Source: Arcobacter sp. EP1 | Lineage (GTDB): Bacteria > Campylobacterota > Campylobacteria > Campylobacterales > Arcobacteraceae | Assembly (NCBI GenBank): GCA_001655195.1 | Contig: LPNY01000158.1 | Span: 1-64,000, forward strand | DNA length: 64,000 nucleotides | Direction: 5' to 3' | Shown here: positions 42,427 through 50,957 of the stretch, piece by piece | How positions within the stretch are numbered: position 1 is the first letter of the stretch | Layout: every line of letters starts with the position of its first letter | Program-made: the position numbers and the translations under genes | Notes under the pieces: model-generated | Databases searched by the model: none | The model's input: only the letters and a program-made list of their open reading frames with translations | Told to the model about the DNA's origin: nothing

Positions 42427-42442
42427 TAGAACAAGTATTCTG
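42427..42442. promoter_or_regulatory. TetR operator 4 (tetR promoter)
   Basis: TAGAAC-AAGT-ATTCTG followed by AAA, a variant of the same palindrome 34 nt from operator 3 (centre to centre), upstream of tetR. Confidence 0.5.
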
Positions 42443-42478
42443 AAATTTGACTTAATAAAAAACTATATTACTACTATG

Positions 42479-42640
42479 TTAGGTTCCCATAATTGTAGCA
42501 GCTATTTTTCTGCTACTATGCTCACCCAAATAAATGCTCTGCCACGTCCCTAAATTCATTTTTCTATCGGTTATTGGAAGTGCAAGAGAAAGCCCAAATA
42601 ATGAGGACTTTATGTGCCCGCATATCATCAGCTCATATAT
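42479..42640 (-). pseudogene. 3' fragment of yjbQ (UPF0047)
   Basis: The minus strand reads CGHIKSSLFGLSLALPITDR then KMNLGTWQSIYLGEHSSRKI and AATIMGT before TAA at 42479. This is the C-terminal third of a YjbQ/UPF0047 protein (family pattern HIKSSLLG, LGTWQ.IYL.E, V..IGE). Upstream the frame loses similarity and soon stops, so about 50 of roughly 140 residues remain. The rest of the gap up to 42766 has no gene. It sits next to the right-hand recombination boundary. Confidence 0.75.
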
Positions 42641-42766
42641 AACTACTAATCCTATATTTTATATTAAAGTATGTTACTTATTAGACAGTATAATAGCAGT
42701 TCTATTTTACTGATTCAAGTGTACTTTTGTAAAAATAAATTGTTCAAAACAGCCTATATAAAGGTA

Positions 42767-42796
42767 TTAAAACAACTTTTCTTGCCCAATTCTATA
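42767..42796 (-). repeat. 3' end of TIGR02757 gene (direct repeat, right copy)
   Basis: The intact counterpart of the remnant at 38104-38133, coding YRIGQEKLF and stop. It shares 17 contiguous bases with the left copy. Confidence 0.55.
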
Positions 42797-43534
42797 TAAT
42801 GCAAAATCATACTTAACAGGGTCATTTTTATCAAAAGTTTTTAACTTTTCAGTAATTTCGATAGCTGATTTTAAATCATAAGTTTTACGGTTTAATAGTC
42901 CTAATTTTTGACTTACTTTAAAAGTATGAGTATCCAAAGGCAAAATTAAATCTTTTTTATCAATCCTACTCCATAGTCCCAAATCTAATTCATCTTTTCT
43001 TACCATCCATCGCAAAAACATATTCCATCGTTTGTAGGGGCTGTTACCAATATATTTGATGTTTCCTTGTTTGTCTCTTTTAAAAGGGCTTGAAACTAAA
43101 AAGGTGTAACCTTGAGATGTGTAGTCATATTTTTTATTAATTGCATCAATGACACTATCAATGCCTTCTAAAACATTATGCTTTTTTTCATAACCTATCA
43201 TAAAAATATCTTCTAATGATGCTACTTGTTTAAGTCGTCTTAGTGCTGTAAATATAGCTATAACGTCATTACTATTTTGAAAACGGTAGTAGTGGTTTGA
43301 TAGGGCTTTTTTGATTTGTTCTTCCTTTGCATCTAAAAGTGAAAAATCAAGTGAATCTAAAAACTTTACGATGAGTTTTGCATTGCCATATCCAAAGAGT
43401 CCACATAACAAAATAGCATATTCATCTTTTTGACGTGATGCCACAAGTAGTGGGTCTGGTTTATCGTAACTTAACTCACAATGACTATTTCTACTACAAA
43501 CCTCTTGGTCTAAGAGTGCTTTTATATCTTGCAT
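42767..43534 (-). CDS. TIGR02757 (DUF2400) family protein
   Basis: 255 aa cytosolic protein of a conserved family of unknown function common in Campylobacterota and Bacteroidota. Matching segments are DPLLVASRQKDEYAILLCGLFGYGN, RWMVRKDELDLGLW, LILPLDTHTFKVSQKLGLL and the terminal YDFALYRIGQEKLF. The central part resembles a helix-hairpin-helix DNA-glycosylase-like fold, including the Asp of PLDTHTFK. That is suggestive only. It diverges from the nitroreductase gene, with about 58 nt between starts. Confidence 0.88.
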   Translation of the reverse strand: MQDIKALLDQEVCSRNSHCELSYDKPDPLLVASRQKDEYAILLCGLFGYGNAKLIVKFLDSLDFSLLDAKEEQIKKALSNHYYRFQNSNDVIAIFTALRRLKQVASLEDIFMIGYEKKHNVLEGIDSVIDAINKKYDYTSQGYTFLVSSPFKRDKQGNIKYIGNSPYKRWNMFLRWMVRKDELDLGLWSRIDKKDLILPLDTHTFKVSQKLGLLNRKTYDLKSAIEITEKLKTFDKNDPVKYDFALYRIGQEKLF

Positions 43535-43592
43535 GTCCCACCTAAAATTTTTGATTTGCTATAATAACAAGAAATAAAAAAAAAGAGTTTAA

Positions 43593-44174
43593 ATGAATTA
43601 TGATGAATTAAAAAGTTTGGTTCAATCCTCACGTACTACACGACGATTTAAAAAAGATGCCAAAGTAACCAATGAAGATCTCAAAGAATTACTAGAAGTT
43701 GCACGTCTGACTTCGAGTGCAAAAAACATGCAACCAATTAAATATATTTTAGTGACGAAAAAAGAAGAGGTGCTTCAACTTGCACAAACAGCAGCTTGGG
43801 CAGCACACTTTAAAGAGTGGGAACAAAGTGATGAGGAACGACCAAGTGCTTTTATACTCATGCTAAATGACCGTATGATTGATGGGTATCCACTCTTTGA
43901 TGCAGGTGCATCTTTTACTGCTATTTCACTAGCTGCAAAAAGCAAAGGTCTAGCAGTGTGCCCAATGGCATCCATTGATAAAGAGTTGTGTTCTAAACTA
44001 TTTGTTATACCTGATAATCTTGATGTGATGATTGGAATTGCCGTTGGTATTGGAAATGAAACAATACAACTCGTAGATGCAAAAGCTGGGGATACAAACT
44101 ACTATCGTTTAGAAGATGAAACTCACTGTGTTCCTAAACGAACGTTAGATCAAATCATTATGGGTGAATATTAG
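43593..44174 (+). CDS. Nitroreductase-family FMN oxidoreductase
   Basis: 193 aa. The FMN-binding N-terminus is SSRTTRRFKKDAKV, followed by ARLTSSAKNMQPIKYILVT and the C-terminal GIAVGIGNETIQ. Members reduce nitroaromatics, quinones or flavins with NAD(P)H, usually as dimers. An insertion-free short version, typical of the family in anaerobes and Campylobacterota. It stands alone, with a hairpin after the stop. Confidence 0.9.
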   Translation: MNYDELKSLVQSSRTTRRFKKDAKVTNEDLKELLEVARLTSSAKNMQPIKYILVTKKEEVLQLAQTAAWAAHFKEWEQSDEERPSAFILMLNDRMIDGYPLFDAGASFTAISLAAKSKGLAVCPMASIDKELCSKLFVIPDNLDVMIGIAVGIGNETIQLVDAKAGDTNYYRLEDETHCVPKRTLDQIIMGEY

Positions 44175-44202
44175 AAAGAAGAGTACTAGAGTACTCCTTC
44201 TT
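44172..44202. terminator. Hairpin between nitroreductase and sirtuin genes
   Basis: AGAAAGAAGAGTACT and AGTACTCCTTCTTCT pair with one bulge around a central AG. It overlaps both convergent gene ends and probably terminates both. Confidence 0.5.
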
Positions 44203-44899
44203 CTATAAACTGCTTTATATCCTCTTCAATTTTTTCATAAGCAGTGTTGGCATCTTCGTAATAGACTTTTGTAAAACTCTCATCCCAAATGGCATCACTC
44301 TTTTCTAAGTTATTCAAAATGGAGACATCTGCAAATTGAGATAAATGGTTTACGTCTATCACATACCCACTAGTACCAATAACTACCAGTAAGCCGCAAT
44401 CTTCATCTAAAAGACGATACATTTTTTCATACATGGGTGCAGCTTCACCAAAAAATACAATATTAGGTCGCATTTTACCGCTACATTTTTCACATGTTGA
44501 GTTACTCTCATCTTGAAGTTGATACTCTACATTGATGATGTTTGCACATGACATACAACGTAATTCTTTTAAGAACCCATGCAGATGCATCACATCATTA
44601 CAAGAAGCTCGTTCTAGTAAATCATCCACATTTTGCGTAATTACTTCAACTCTATGGGGATTCTCTTTTTTGATTCGTGCAATCATATCATGGGCATGAT
44701 TAGGTGATTTATTGGCAATATCTAAGCGTCTTTGGTTATAAAAATTCACTGTAGCATCGTAATTCCAATCCAAGCACCCTACACTACATATCTCTTTGAT
44801 ATCGTGATTTTCCCATAACCCATCTGCATCTCTAAAGGTTGAGATACCGCTAGAAGCACTCAAACCAGCACCGGAAAATATAATCACTTTTTTATGCAT
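44186..44899 (-). CDS. cobB: SIR2-family NAD-dependent protein deacylase
   Basis: 237 aa sirtuin. The NAD site is GAGLSASSGISTFRDADGLW, TQNVDDLLERA follows, and the catalytic His is in MHLHG. The zinc site is CMSC and, after 15 residues, CEKC; the substrate region is RPNIVFFGE. It removes acyl groups from protein lysines, forming O-acyl-ADP-ribose, in the cytosol. Cysteines and catalytic residues are complete, so it should be active. It is divergent from the SDR gene. Confidence 0.95.
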   Translation of the reverse strand: MHKKVIIFSGAGLSASSGISTFRDADGLWENHDIKEICSVGCLDWNYDATVNFYNQRRLDIANKSPNHAHDMIARIKKENPHRVEVITQNVDDLLERASCNDVMHLHGFLKELRCMSCANIINVEYQLQDESNSTCEKCSGKMRPNIVFFGEAAPMYEKMYRLLDEDCGLLVVIGTSGYVIDVNHLSQFADVSILNNLEKSDAIWDESFTKVYYEDANTAYEKIEEDIKQFIEEGVL

Positions 44900-44989
44900 A
44901 GAAACTACCTTTTATTTAAATAACTCCAATATCATAACATCTACACCATAAGTTTTTAGCCACATAAACAAGTTATGACACTTTTTAGA

Positions 44990-44995
44990 TATAAT
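44990..44995 (+). promoter_or_regulatory. -10 box of the SDR gene
   Basis: TATAAT 37 nt before the ATG at 45033, in T-rich sequence typical of Campylobacterota promoters. Confidence 0.5.
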
Positions 44996-45032
44996 TTTAG
45001 CTTTAAAATTATTGTCTTTTATAGGATACAAG

Positions 45033-45854
45033 ATGCAAAACATACTCATAACTGGGTGTTCAACAGGAATTGGGCTCGAGACTGCCCACACATTAAAGCA
45101 AAACAATTATAAAGTCTATGCAACAGCACGAAAGAAAAAAGATGTAAAACGGCTCAAAGAGTTAGGGTTTATCGCCTATAAATTAGATACGACAAAACCT
45201 AAACATACAACAAGAGTTTTAGAAAAAATCATGTTACGAGATGGAAAACTGGATGCAGTATTTAATAACGCAGGATTTGGACAGCCAGGTGCGGTAGAAG
45301 ATGTTTCAACACAAGTTTTAAAAGAACAGTTTGAAACCAACCTTTTTGGACTGCACGAAGTCACAACTCAATGTATGAAAATTTTTAGACAACAAGGTTA
45401 TGGAAAAATCATTCAACACAGTTCGGTGTTAGGCATCATCTCTTTAAAATTTAGAGGGGCATACAATGCAAGTAAATATGCCATCGAAGGTTTAGCAGAT
45501 ACCATGAGACAAGAACTCTCTGGAAGTAATATTTTTGTAAGTACAATAAATACTGGACCTGTTACCTCAAAGTTTAGAGAAAATGCATTGATAAAATTTG
45601 AAGAGAATATTGATATTGAAAATAGCTTTTTTACGCCAACATATAATAGTGAACTCAAAGAGCGATTAGTAAGTGATAAAGATGACACTCCATTTAATTT
45701 ACCACCAAGTTCAGTGGCAAATGTAGCACTCAAAATCATGCAAAGCAATAAACCAAAACCACGGTACTACGTTACAGGGGCAACTCATATCCTAGGCTTT
45801 GCGAAGCGAATTTTATCTACAGGTTTGCTTGATAAACTACTCAATCGTATTTAA
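45033..45854 (+). CDS. Short-chain dehydrogenase/reductase
   Basis: 273 aa classical SDR. The cofactor site is ITGCSTGIGLETA with basic residues after strand 2 (ATARKKKD), which favours NADP(H). NNAGFGQPG, the Ser in QHSSVLG, and the YNASKYA active-site Tyr/Lys follow. I start at ATG 45033 (MQNILITG) because AGGAT lies 7 nt ahead; 45012 adds seven residues. The C-terminal extension past 190 resembles retinol-dehydrogenase-like SDRs. The substrate is unknown. A 12-bp terminator hairpin follows the stop. Confidence 0.9.
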   Translation: MQNILITGCSTGIGLETAHTLKQNNYKVYATARKKKDVKRLKELGFIAYKLDTTKPKHTTRVLEKIMLRDGKLDAVFNNAGFGQPGAVEDVSTQVLKEQFETNLFGLHEVTTQCMKIFRQQGYGKIIQHSSVLGIISLKFRGAYNASKYAIEGLADTMRQELSGSNIFVSTINTGPVTSKFRENALIKFEENIDIENSFFTPTYNSELKERLVSDKDDTPFNLPPSSVANVALKIMQSNKPKPRYYVTGATHILGFAKRILSTGLLDKLLNRI

Positions 45855-45884
45855 AAGAGAAGATAACCTTCTCTTTTAAATTTT
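45851..45884. terminator. Bidirectional terminator
   Basis: TTAAAAGAGAAG (45851-45862) pairs perfectly with CTTCTCTTTTAA (45868-45879) around ATAAC, with T-rich sequence on both exits. It serves the SDR gene and the convergent nhaC. Confidence 0.85.
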
Positions 45885-47590
45885 TAAGCCTTTAAATAAG
45901 GTTTTCCGTAGAATCGTATCACTAAAGCAACAACGAGTAATCCAAGTGGTAATAAAACATAAACCGATACACCATAAGCTGCCGGTAAATATCCAACTAA
46001 TACGGCAACAACACCAACAAATAGTGCATAATAAAGTTGCGTAGAGATATGATCCATATGATCACACGAAGATGCCATAGATGATAAAATTGAGGTGTCT
46101 GAAATAGGAGAACAGTGGTCTCCAAAAATAGCACCAGTCAATACTGCCCCAATATTTAACACGATATAATTATGTAAATCTACAGTTTCTAGTCCTGTAT
46201 GTAAACCAACTGCGTTGGCTAATGGAATAGTAAGTGGCATTAGAATTCCCATGGTTCCATAAGACGTACCCGTTGAGAATGAAATAATTGACCCTAATAT
46301 AAAAATAATAGAAGGTAATGCCACTTGTGGCGTAGTATCAGAAAGAAGCGTCACTAAATATGTCGCGGTTCCTAGGTCTTTCATCACTGAACTCAAGGAC
46401 CATGCTAAAATCAAAATCACAGCCGTAATAACCAGTGCTTTAACTCCAAATACCCATGTTTCAATTGCTTCATGAAGGTTAAATATTTTTTGTTTTAATC
46501 CCATTGCTATGGCTACTAATGAAGCTAAAAGTGCTGCCTCAAAAATAACAATAGAAGCATCTGCTGAACCAAAAGCATCTCGAATTGAAGAAAAAGAGTA
46601 TGGGTTAGATTCAAAAGATTTTAATATTTCACCCTCTAATGCTGTCGAACCATTGATATAAAACCCAATAAAAGCAAATATAATCAATACAAAAATCGGC
46701 ACAATTGCATTATAAATTGAGTAGGTTACTCCCTCTTTTGGTAACATAAAAGAGTTTTCTTGATTCATAATAGAAGTTGCTGTTTCAGGATTTGCTACAT
46801 GTCCTTCATGGTGTGCTCTCACTGCTGCTTTGTGCATTGGTCCAAATTCTCGTAAGAAATAAGCACTAAAAAATACAAAGGCTAACATCAAAATATTATA
46901 AAATCGATAAGGAATAGTTTCAACAAAAATAGCAAACGCATTAATATCAGGTTGACCAATAGCAGCGTAGGCATCTTTGATAAGGGATAACTCATATCCA
47001 ACCCACGTCGAAATAAGAGCAAGACCAGCAATAGGTGCCGCCGTTGCATCAATAACAAAAGCCAATTTTTCTCTTGATACTTTTAGTTTATCCGTAACAG
47101 GTCGCATGATAGGACCAACAATTAGTGAGTTTGCATAATCATCAAAAAAGATAAAGAAACCCATAATCCACGTATAGATTTGTGCACTTGCAGGTGTTTT
47201 TGCTCGTTTTGCTAAGTATTGTGCAATGGCACGCGGTCCACCCATTTTGGTGATAACTGCAATCATACCCCCAATAGTTAATACTTGTAAGATAATACCT
47301 GCATTCCATGAATCAGCCATTGAACCAACCATTTTAGACGAAATATCAACAAAGACATTAAACAACGAAGCAAAAATATTTTCACCACTAACATTTAAAA
47401 CAAATGCACCTACAAAAATCCCCATAAACAATGAAAAGATTACATTACGCGTAAAAAAAGCTAATACAATCGCCACTAAAGGCGGAAGTAAACTCAAAGC
47501 TTCATAAGATGTACTGTTATCATTGGTTTGAGAAAAAAGCACTACAGGAAGTAGCACTACCACTAAGAATGTTTTTAAGATTTTATTCAA
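45884..47590 (-). CDS. nhaC: NhaC-family Na+/H+ antiporter
   Basis: 568 aa membrane protein with about 11-13 helices and a short N-terminal leader-like helix. Family features include FFDDYANSLIVGPIMRPVTDK, ATAAPIAGLALISTWVGYE, FSTGTSYGTMGILMPL and GAIFGDHCSPISDTSILSS. The last is the NhaC/ArsB-like pattern in which Asp/Ser residues line the ion path. It exports Na+ or a metabolite in exchange for protons; members of this group also transport malate/lactate (MleN/YuiF-like), so the substrate is not certain. It is monocistronic. Confidence 0.92.
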   Translation of the reverse strand: MNKILKTFLVVVLLPVVLFSQTNDNSTSYEALSLLPPLVAIVLAFFTRNVIFSLFMGIFVGAFVLNVSGENIFASLFNVFVDISSKMVGSMADSWNAGIILQVLTIGGMIAVITKMGGPRAIAQYLAKRAKTPASAQIYTWIMGFFIFFDDYANSLIVGPIMRPVTDKLKVSREKLAFVIDATAAPIAGLALISTWVGYELSLIKDAYAAIGQPDINAFAIFVETIPYRFYNILMLAFVFFSAYFLREFGPMHKAAVRAHHEGHVANPETATSIMNQENSFMLPKEGVTYSIYNAIVPIFVLIIFAFIGFYINGSTALEGEILKSFESNPYSFSSIRDAFGSADASIVIFEAALLASLVAIAMGLKQKIFNLHEAIETWVFGVKALVITAVILILAWSLSSVMKDLGTATYLVTLLSDTTPQVALPSIIFILGSIISFSTGTSYGTMGILMPLTIPLANAVGLHTGLETVDLHNYIVLNIGAVLTGAIFGDHCSPISDTSILSSMASSCDHMDHISTQLYYALFVGVVAVLVGYLPAAYGVSVYVLLPLGLLVVALVIRFYGKPYLKA

Positions 47591-47681
47591 AGTATTCCTC
47601 CATTTTAAAATAAAACCGAGGATTATAATGAAAACAAATGACTTAAAAGAGGCTTTTTACAGTCATGTAGTGACTTTTGTA

Positions 47682-48482
47682 TTAAGTAGCTTGTATCTCT
47701 TTTGTATTAGCTTTTTGCTGTAAGAAATCAGAAATTTGCATCAAACAGAAGGTTACAATAAATATCATCAAACCAGGAAAAAAACTCACCCACCATGCAA
47801 TATCAAGTACCGCTTTTCCATCACTAAGTAAACTTCCCCAAGACATCTGTGGTGGATTGACGCCTAGTCCTAAAAATGATAACCCAGATTCTGCTAATAT
47901 TGCACCCCCTACTCCAAAGGTAAAAGAGATGAGAAAAATAGGTGCTAACAGTGGTGCAAAATACTTAAAGATGATTTTCGTAGTAGGCACTTGCCCTAAC
48001 TTTAGCACTTTTATAAAAGGTTTTGTTCCTATTGCAAAACTCTCACTTCGTATGAGTCGTGCCATTCCCATCCATCCAGTAATAGAAATCACAATGATTA
48101 GAACCACTGCTGATGCTTGAATGTACGAGACTAAAGCTAATAATAAAAAAAAGGTAGGAAAGGTTAAAAACAGATCAATAACAATAGTAATCGTTTTATC
48201 CATGTTCCCCTTAAAATATCCAGCATTTATTCCAATAAAAAGTCCAATAATAGATGAAATTGCCGCACTCAAAAAACCTATTATAAGTGATGTTTGACCA
48301 CCCAACAAAATACGAGCTAAGATATCCCTACCCAAACGGTCTGTCCCAAAAGGATGCGATAAAGAGGGACTTGATAGAATTTCGCTTGGATTTAATGTAT
48401 ATGGAGAAGTTGTATAAATAAATGGCAGTATAAAAACTAAAACAATCAGTGTTCCTAAAAGATATGCTGCCACTTTAAACAT
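47682..48482 (-). CDS. Peptide-type ABC transporter permease (DppC/OppC)
   Basis: 266 aa, six hydrophobic helices. It begins with a DppC-type N-terminus and HPFGTDRLGRDILARILLGGQTSLIIG. The ABC-binding EAA-like loop is GGAILAESGLSFLGLGVNPPQMSWGSLL. Normally this permease works with a DppB partner, two ATPases and a binding protein, none of which is nearby. Here it lies 12 nt after rsmD in the same direction, a known arrangement in Campylobacterota. The substrate (di/oligopeptides or nickel) cannot be told. Confidence 0.92.
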   Translation of the reverse strand: MFKVAAYLLGTLIVLVFILPFIYTTSPYTLNPSEILSSPSLSHPFGTDRLGRDILARILLGGQTSLIIGFLSAAISSIIGLFIGINAGYFKGNMDKTITIVIDLFLTFPTFFLLLALVSYIQASAVVLIIVISITGWMGMARLIRSESFAIGTKPFIKVLKLGQVPTTKIIFKYFAPLLAPIFLISFTFGVGGAILAESGLSFLGLGVNPPQMSWGSLLSDGKAVLDIAWWVSFFPGLMIFIVTFCLMQISDFLQQKANTKEIQAT

Positions 48483-48494
48483 TTGTTGCCTTTA

Positions 48495-49085
48495 CTATTG
48501 TGCTTGAAAATAAGAGAGTGTACTCTTACCAAATTTCTTTTGTTTAAACAGTGTAAATTTTCCTAAAGTTTCAGGAACTTCTATAGAACTCACATGTTCA
48601 AAACAGATAAGAAAAACATTATCATTTTCAATTTCTCGAACCACATCAAATGATTTTTCATAAATATCTTCCATACCCTCTCGATAATCAAAAGGTGGGT
48701 CAATATAGACTACTAACTCATCCTCAGAATTTTTCAAAGAACTAATAATAGAAGGAAGTTGAACAAAAGTGTTTCCTAACATTGTTTGGCATTTATTTGG
48801 CTCAATTGCTTTACAATTTTGAACTAAAATATTATAAGAGTTTTTATCAATCTCTACAAAGTAAGCTCGTTTTGCATCTCGACTAATGGCTTCTAATCCA
48901 ATACTTCCACTACCTGCAAAGGCTTCAATAAAAACTTTGTCAATAATATCAAATTGAAGTACATTAAAAAATGACTCTTTTAAACGTGCTTTTGAGCTTC
49001 GTGTAACATCTAAAGAAGGGAGTTCTAGTTTTTTACCTTTGTATTTTCCTGCAATAATTTGTGTTGTTAGTTTTTGATTTTTCAT
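48495..49085 (-). CDS. rsmD: 16S rRNA (guanine966-N2)-methyltransferase
   Basis: 196 aa SAM-dependent methyltransferase. It begins with GKYKGKKLELP then TRSSKARLKESFFNVL, followed by the SAM site EAFAGSGSIGLEAISR and the catalytic DPPFDYREG, where DPPF marks N6/N2 base methylation. It modifies G966 of 16S rRNA on assembling 30S subunits. It is first in a two-gene unit with the DppC-like permease. Confidence 0.95.
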   Translation of the reverse strand: MKNQKLTTQIIAGKYKGKKLELPSLDVTRSSKARLKESFFNVLQFDIIDKVFIEAFAGSGSIGLEAISRDAKRAYFVEIDKNSYNILVQNCKAIEPNKCQTMLGNTFVQLPSIISSLKNSEDELVVYIDPPFDYREGMEDIYEKSFDVVREIENDNVFLICFEHVSSIEVPETLGKFTLFKQKKFGKSTLSYFQAQ

Positions 49086-49235
49086 AATAATTCTTTATCT
49101 TTATAATTGTTTGATTTTTTGTATTATAGTCAAAAAAAGTTAAGGGTTTGATTGTGTTAATTTTTCATTAATATCCAATTTAATTTTATTTAATCTGCCT
49201 TGTTATACTTCGCCTATCACACACAAGGAAGAAAA

Positions 49236-49709
49236 ATGAACAAAACGTTAGCAACCTCATTAACGACTATAACCTTTTTAATCATCGCTATTAGTGGAGT
49301 TATGTTGTTTTTTCACTTTTTTGACGCACAAGTCAAAGAGTTACACGAAATTTTAGGATTAGTTTTTATGGGAGCAGTTGTTTTTCATCTGTTTTACAAC
49401 TGGAAGAGTATGAAAAACTATTTTAATAAAAAAATCTTTTTATCATCACTTATTGTTGGAGTATTAGTATCAGCCACTTTTGTAGGCACGAGTTTAGATC
49501 AAGGTGAAAATCCAAAACGAACAATTATTGAAACTGTTTTAAAAGCACCACTTGATAGTTCTCTTTCACTGTTTAAATTAACAAATGAACAAGCAAAGGA
49601 CAAACTAAAAAAAGCGGATATTACTTTTGATGAACAAACAACAATACTAGCAATTGCAAAATCCAATAAAACAAGTCCTTTTAAAATTATAGCAATCTTA
49701 ACAAAATAG
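49236..49709 (+). CDS. DUF4405 membrane protein
   Basis: 157 aa from ATG 49236, which follows AAGGAAGAAAA; an upstream TTG (49200) is poorer. Three N-terminal helices carry family features HEILGLVFMGAVVFHLFYNWKSM: His residues on helices 2 and 3 resemble heme ligands of small cytochrome-b-like proteins. The C-terminal 70 residues are soluble and basic, with a TFDEQTTILAIAKSNKTSPFKI segment like other DUF4405 proteins. Possible heme binding is inference; the function is unknown. Confidence 0.8.
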   Translation: MNKTLATSLTTITFLIIAISGVMLFFHFFDAQVKELHEILGLVFMGAVVFHLFYNWKSMKNYFNKKIFLSSLIVGVLVSATFVGTSLDQGENPKRTIIETVLKAPLDSSLSLFKLTNEQAKDKLKKADITFDEQTTILAIAKSNKTSPFKIIAILTK

Positions 49710-49782
49710 ATAAAAACCATTTTGTAACCAAACAGGTGTTTTCTTTGGATAAAATCACAACAATTTATAACAAAGAGAACAC

Positions 49783-50289
49783 GTGCCACGAAAACTACTA
49801 AAAAAAGTATTACCTACCCATGAAAAAATCAAAGAACAACGCTTTTTAAAAATCTTTGGTAGTTTCTTACACAGACGTGAGTTGTGGAGGCTCTCTCGTA
49901 AAAAAGTTATCACAGGGGTTTTTATTGGCATTTTTGTAGCAGCTTTACCCATGCCATTACAAATGGTTTTAACGGCAACTTTAGCCATAATCTTTAGCGC
50001 CAATTTGCCTATTAGTTTTGTACTGATATTTATCAGTAATCCACTCACCATGCCTCCGCTATTTTTTCTAGAATACAAAATAGGTAACTTCTTTCTCAGA
50101 CCTGAAAACCCAATCGAATTCAACTTTGAATCCATGTATGATAATTTTGGGCAAATTGCCCTTAGTCTTTGGAGTGGTGCTCTCATCCTAGGAGTAGTTT
50201 GTGCAACCATTTGTGCGATTACTCTAAACTACCTATGGATTTATAGTGTACGCAAAAATAGAAAAGCTTCTCAATTCAACAAAATTTAA
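49783..50289 (+). CDS. DUF2062 membrane protein
   Basis: 168 aa. It starts at GTG (MPRKLLKKVLPTHEKI), with a basic cytosolic N-terminus, two to three helices and the family hallmark VFIGIFVAALPMPLQMVLTA then FISNPLTMPPLFFLEYKIG. DUF2062 proteins are conserved small inner-membrane proteins of unknown role, sometimes fused to glycosyltransferases. It follows the DUF4405 gene after 73 nt. Confidence 0.88.
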   Translation: MPRKLLKKVLPTHEKIKEQRFLKIFGSFLHRRELWRLSRKKVITGVFIGIFVAALPMPLQMVLTATLAIIFSANLPISFVLIFISNPLTMPPLFFLEYKIGNFFLRPENPIEFNFESMYDNFGQIALSLWSGALILGVVCATICAITLNYLWIYSVRKNRKASQFNKI

Positions 50290-50390
50290 AATCAGATTAA
50301 ACTAGCTTAACAAACACGAAATTTCTAAATATCAACAAAAAAAGTCCCTCATTTTGATGTAAACTATATAAAACGTTATAGGTGATACTC

Positions 50391-50942
50391 ATGATTATTG
50401 ACTCAAGTATACATAATTCGCTAAACAATACAACCACAAAAAGCAGTGAAGAAAAACAGGATAATAGTTTTGACTCACAGTTAGCCTCTTCAAAAGATGA
50501 CCCACGTTACGTGAAAGAGAAAACTCAAAAAGAGATTATTGCAAACATGGAGAAACTTGTAGGAGATATCGATTCTGTGATGCGAACGGGAATGACACCA
50601 GAAGAGTTAGAACAACTTGAAAAGATGTTAGAACTTATCCAAAAAGAACTTGATGAAAAATATCCTGATGAACAGAAAATTAAAAAGATGCTTGATGAAT
50701 TAGAAAAAGAGATTGCACGCTTCAAAAAAGAGATAACTGGTGAAGCAATAATTGAAGCCGACGAGCTTGATAGCAAACCTAAAACTGAAATATCAACATC
50801 CCAACTAAATGTACAGGAGCGTGTAGAAAAAGCAAAAAAAGGTATAGAGGAATTAAAAGAGTTTGTTGAAGCAAAACAACCAACGCAACTCTATAGTCAA
50901 ACAGAACTGTTACAAGAGATAAAACAGTTTCAATCGCAATAA
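50391..50942 (+). CDS. Hypothetical coiled-coil protein
   Basis: 183 aa from ATG 50391 (AGGTG ahead); a GTG three codons up is possible. No known family. The N-terminal 45 residues are polar and Asn/Ser/Thr-rich (MIIDSSIHNSLNN), then DPRYVKEKTQKEIIANMEKL opens a long acidic/basic coiled coil (about 55-120). The C-terminus has another helix. There is no signal peptide. The next small gene starts 15 nt later with a perfect AAGGAG site, so the two are co-transcribed and may act together. Confidence 0.75.
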   Translation: MIIDSSIHNSLNNTTTKSSEEKQDNSFDSQLASSKDDPRYVKEKTQKEIIANMEKLVGDIDSVMRTGMTPEELEQLEKMLELIQKELDEKYPDEQKIKKMLDELEKEIARFKKEITGEAIIEADELDSKPKTEISTSQLNVQERVEKAKKGIEELKEFVEAKQPTQLYSQTELLQEIKQFQSQ

Positions 50943-50957
50943 TCAAAAAGGAGACTA

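Noticed and set aside
38104-42796. Integrative element or prophage
   Set aside because: No integrase, transposase, phage or conjugation gene is present; only the boundary duplication argues for transfer.
47600-47681. Fourth copy of the nested hairpin upstream of nhaC
   Set aside because: A short GTCATGTAGTGAC palindrome is present but no outer stem pairs.
49499-49789. 96-aa minus-strand frame over the DUF4405 gene end
   Set aside because: Antisense to a gene with a good start and family match; no support of its own.
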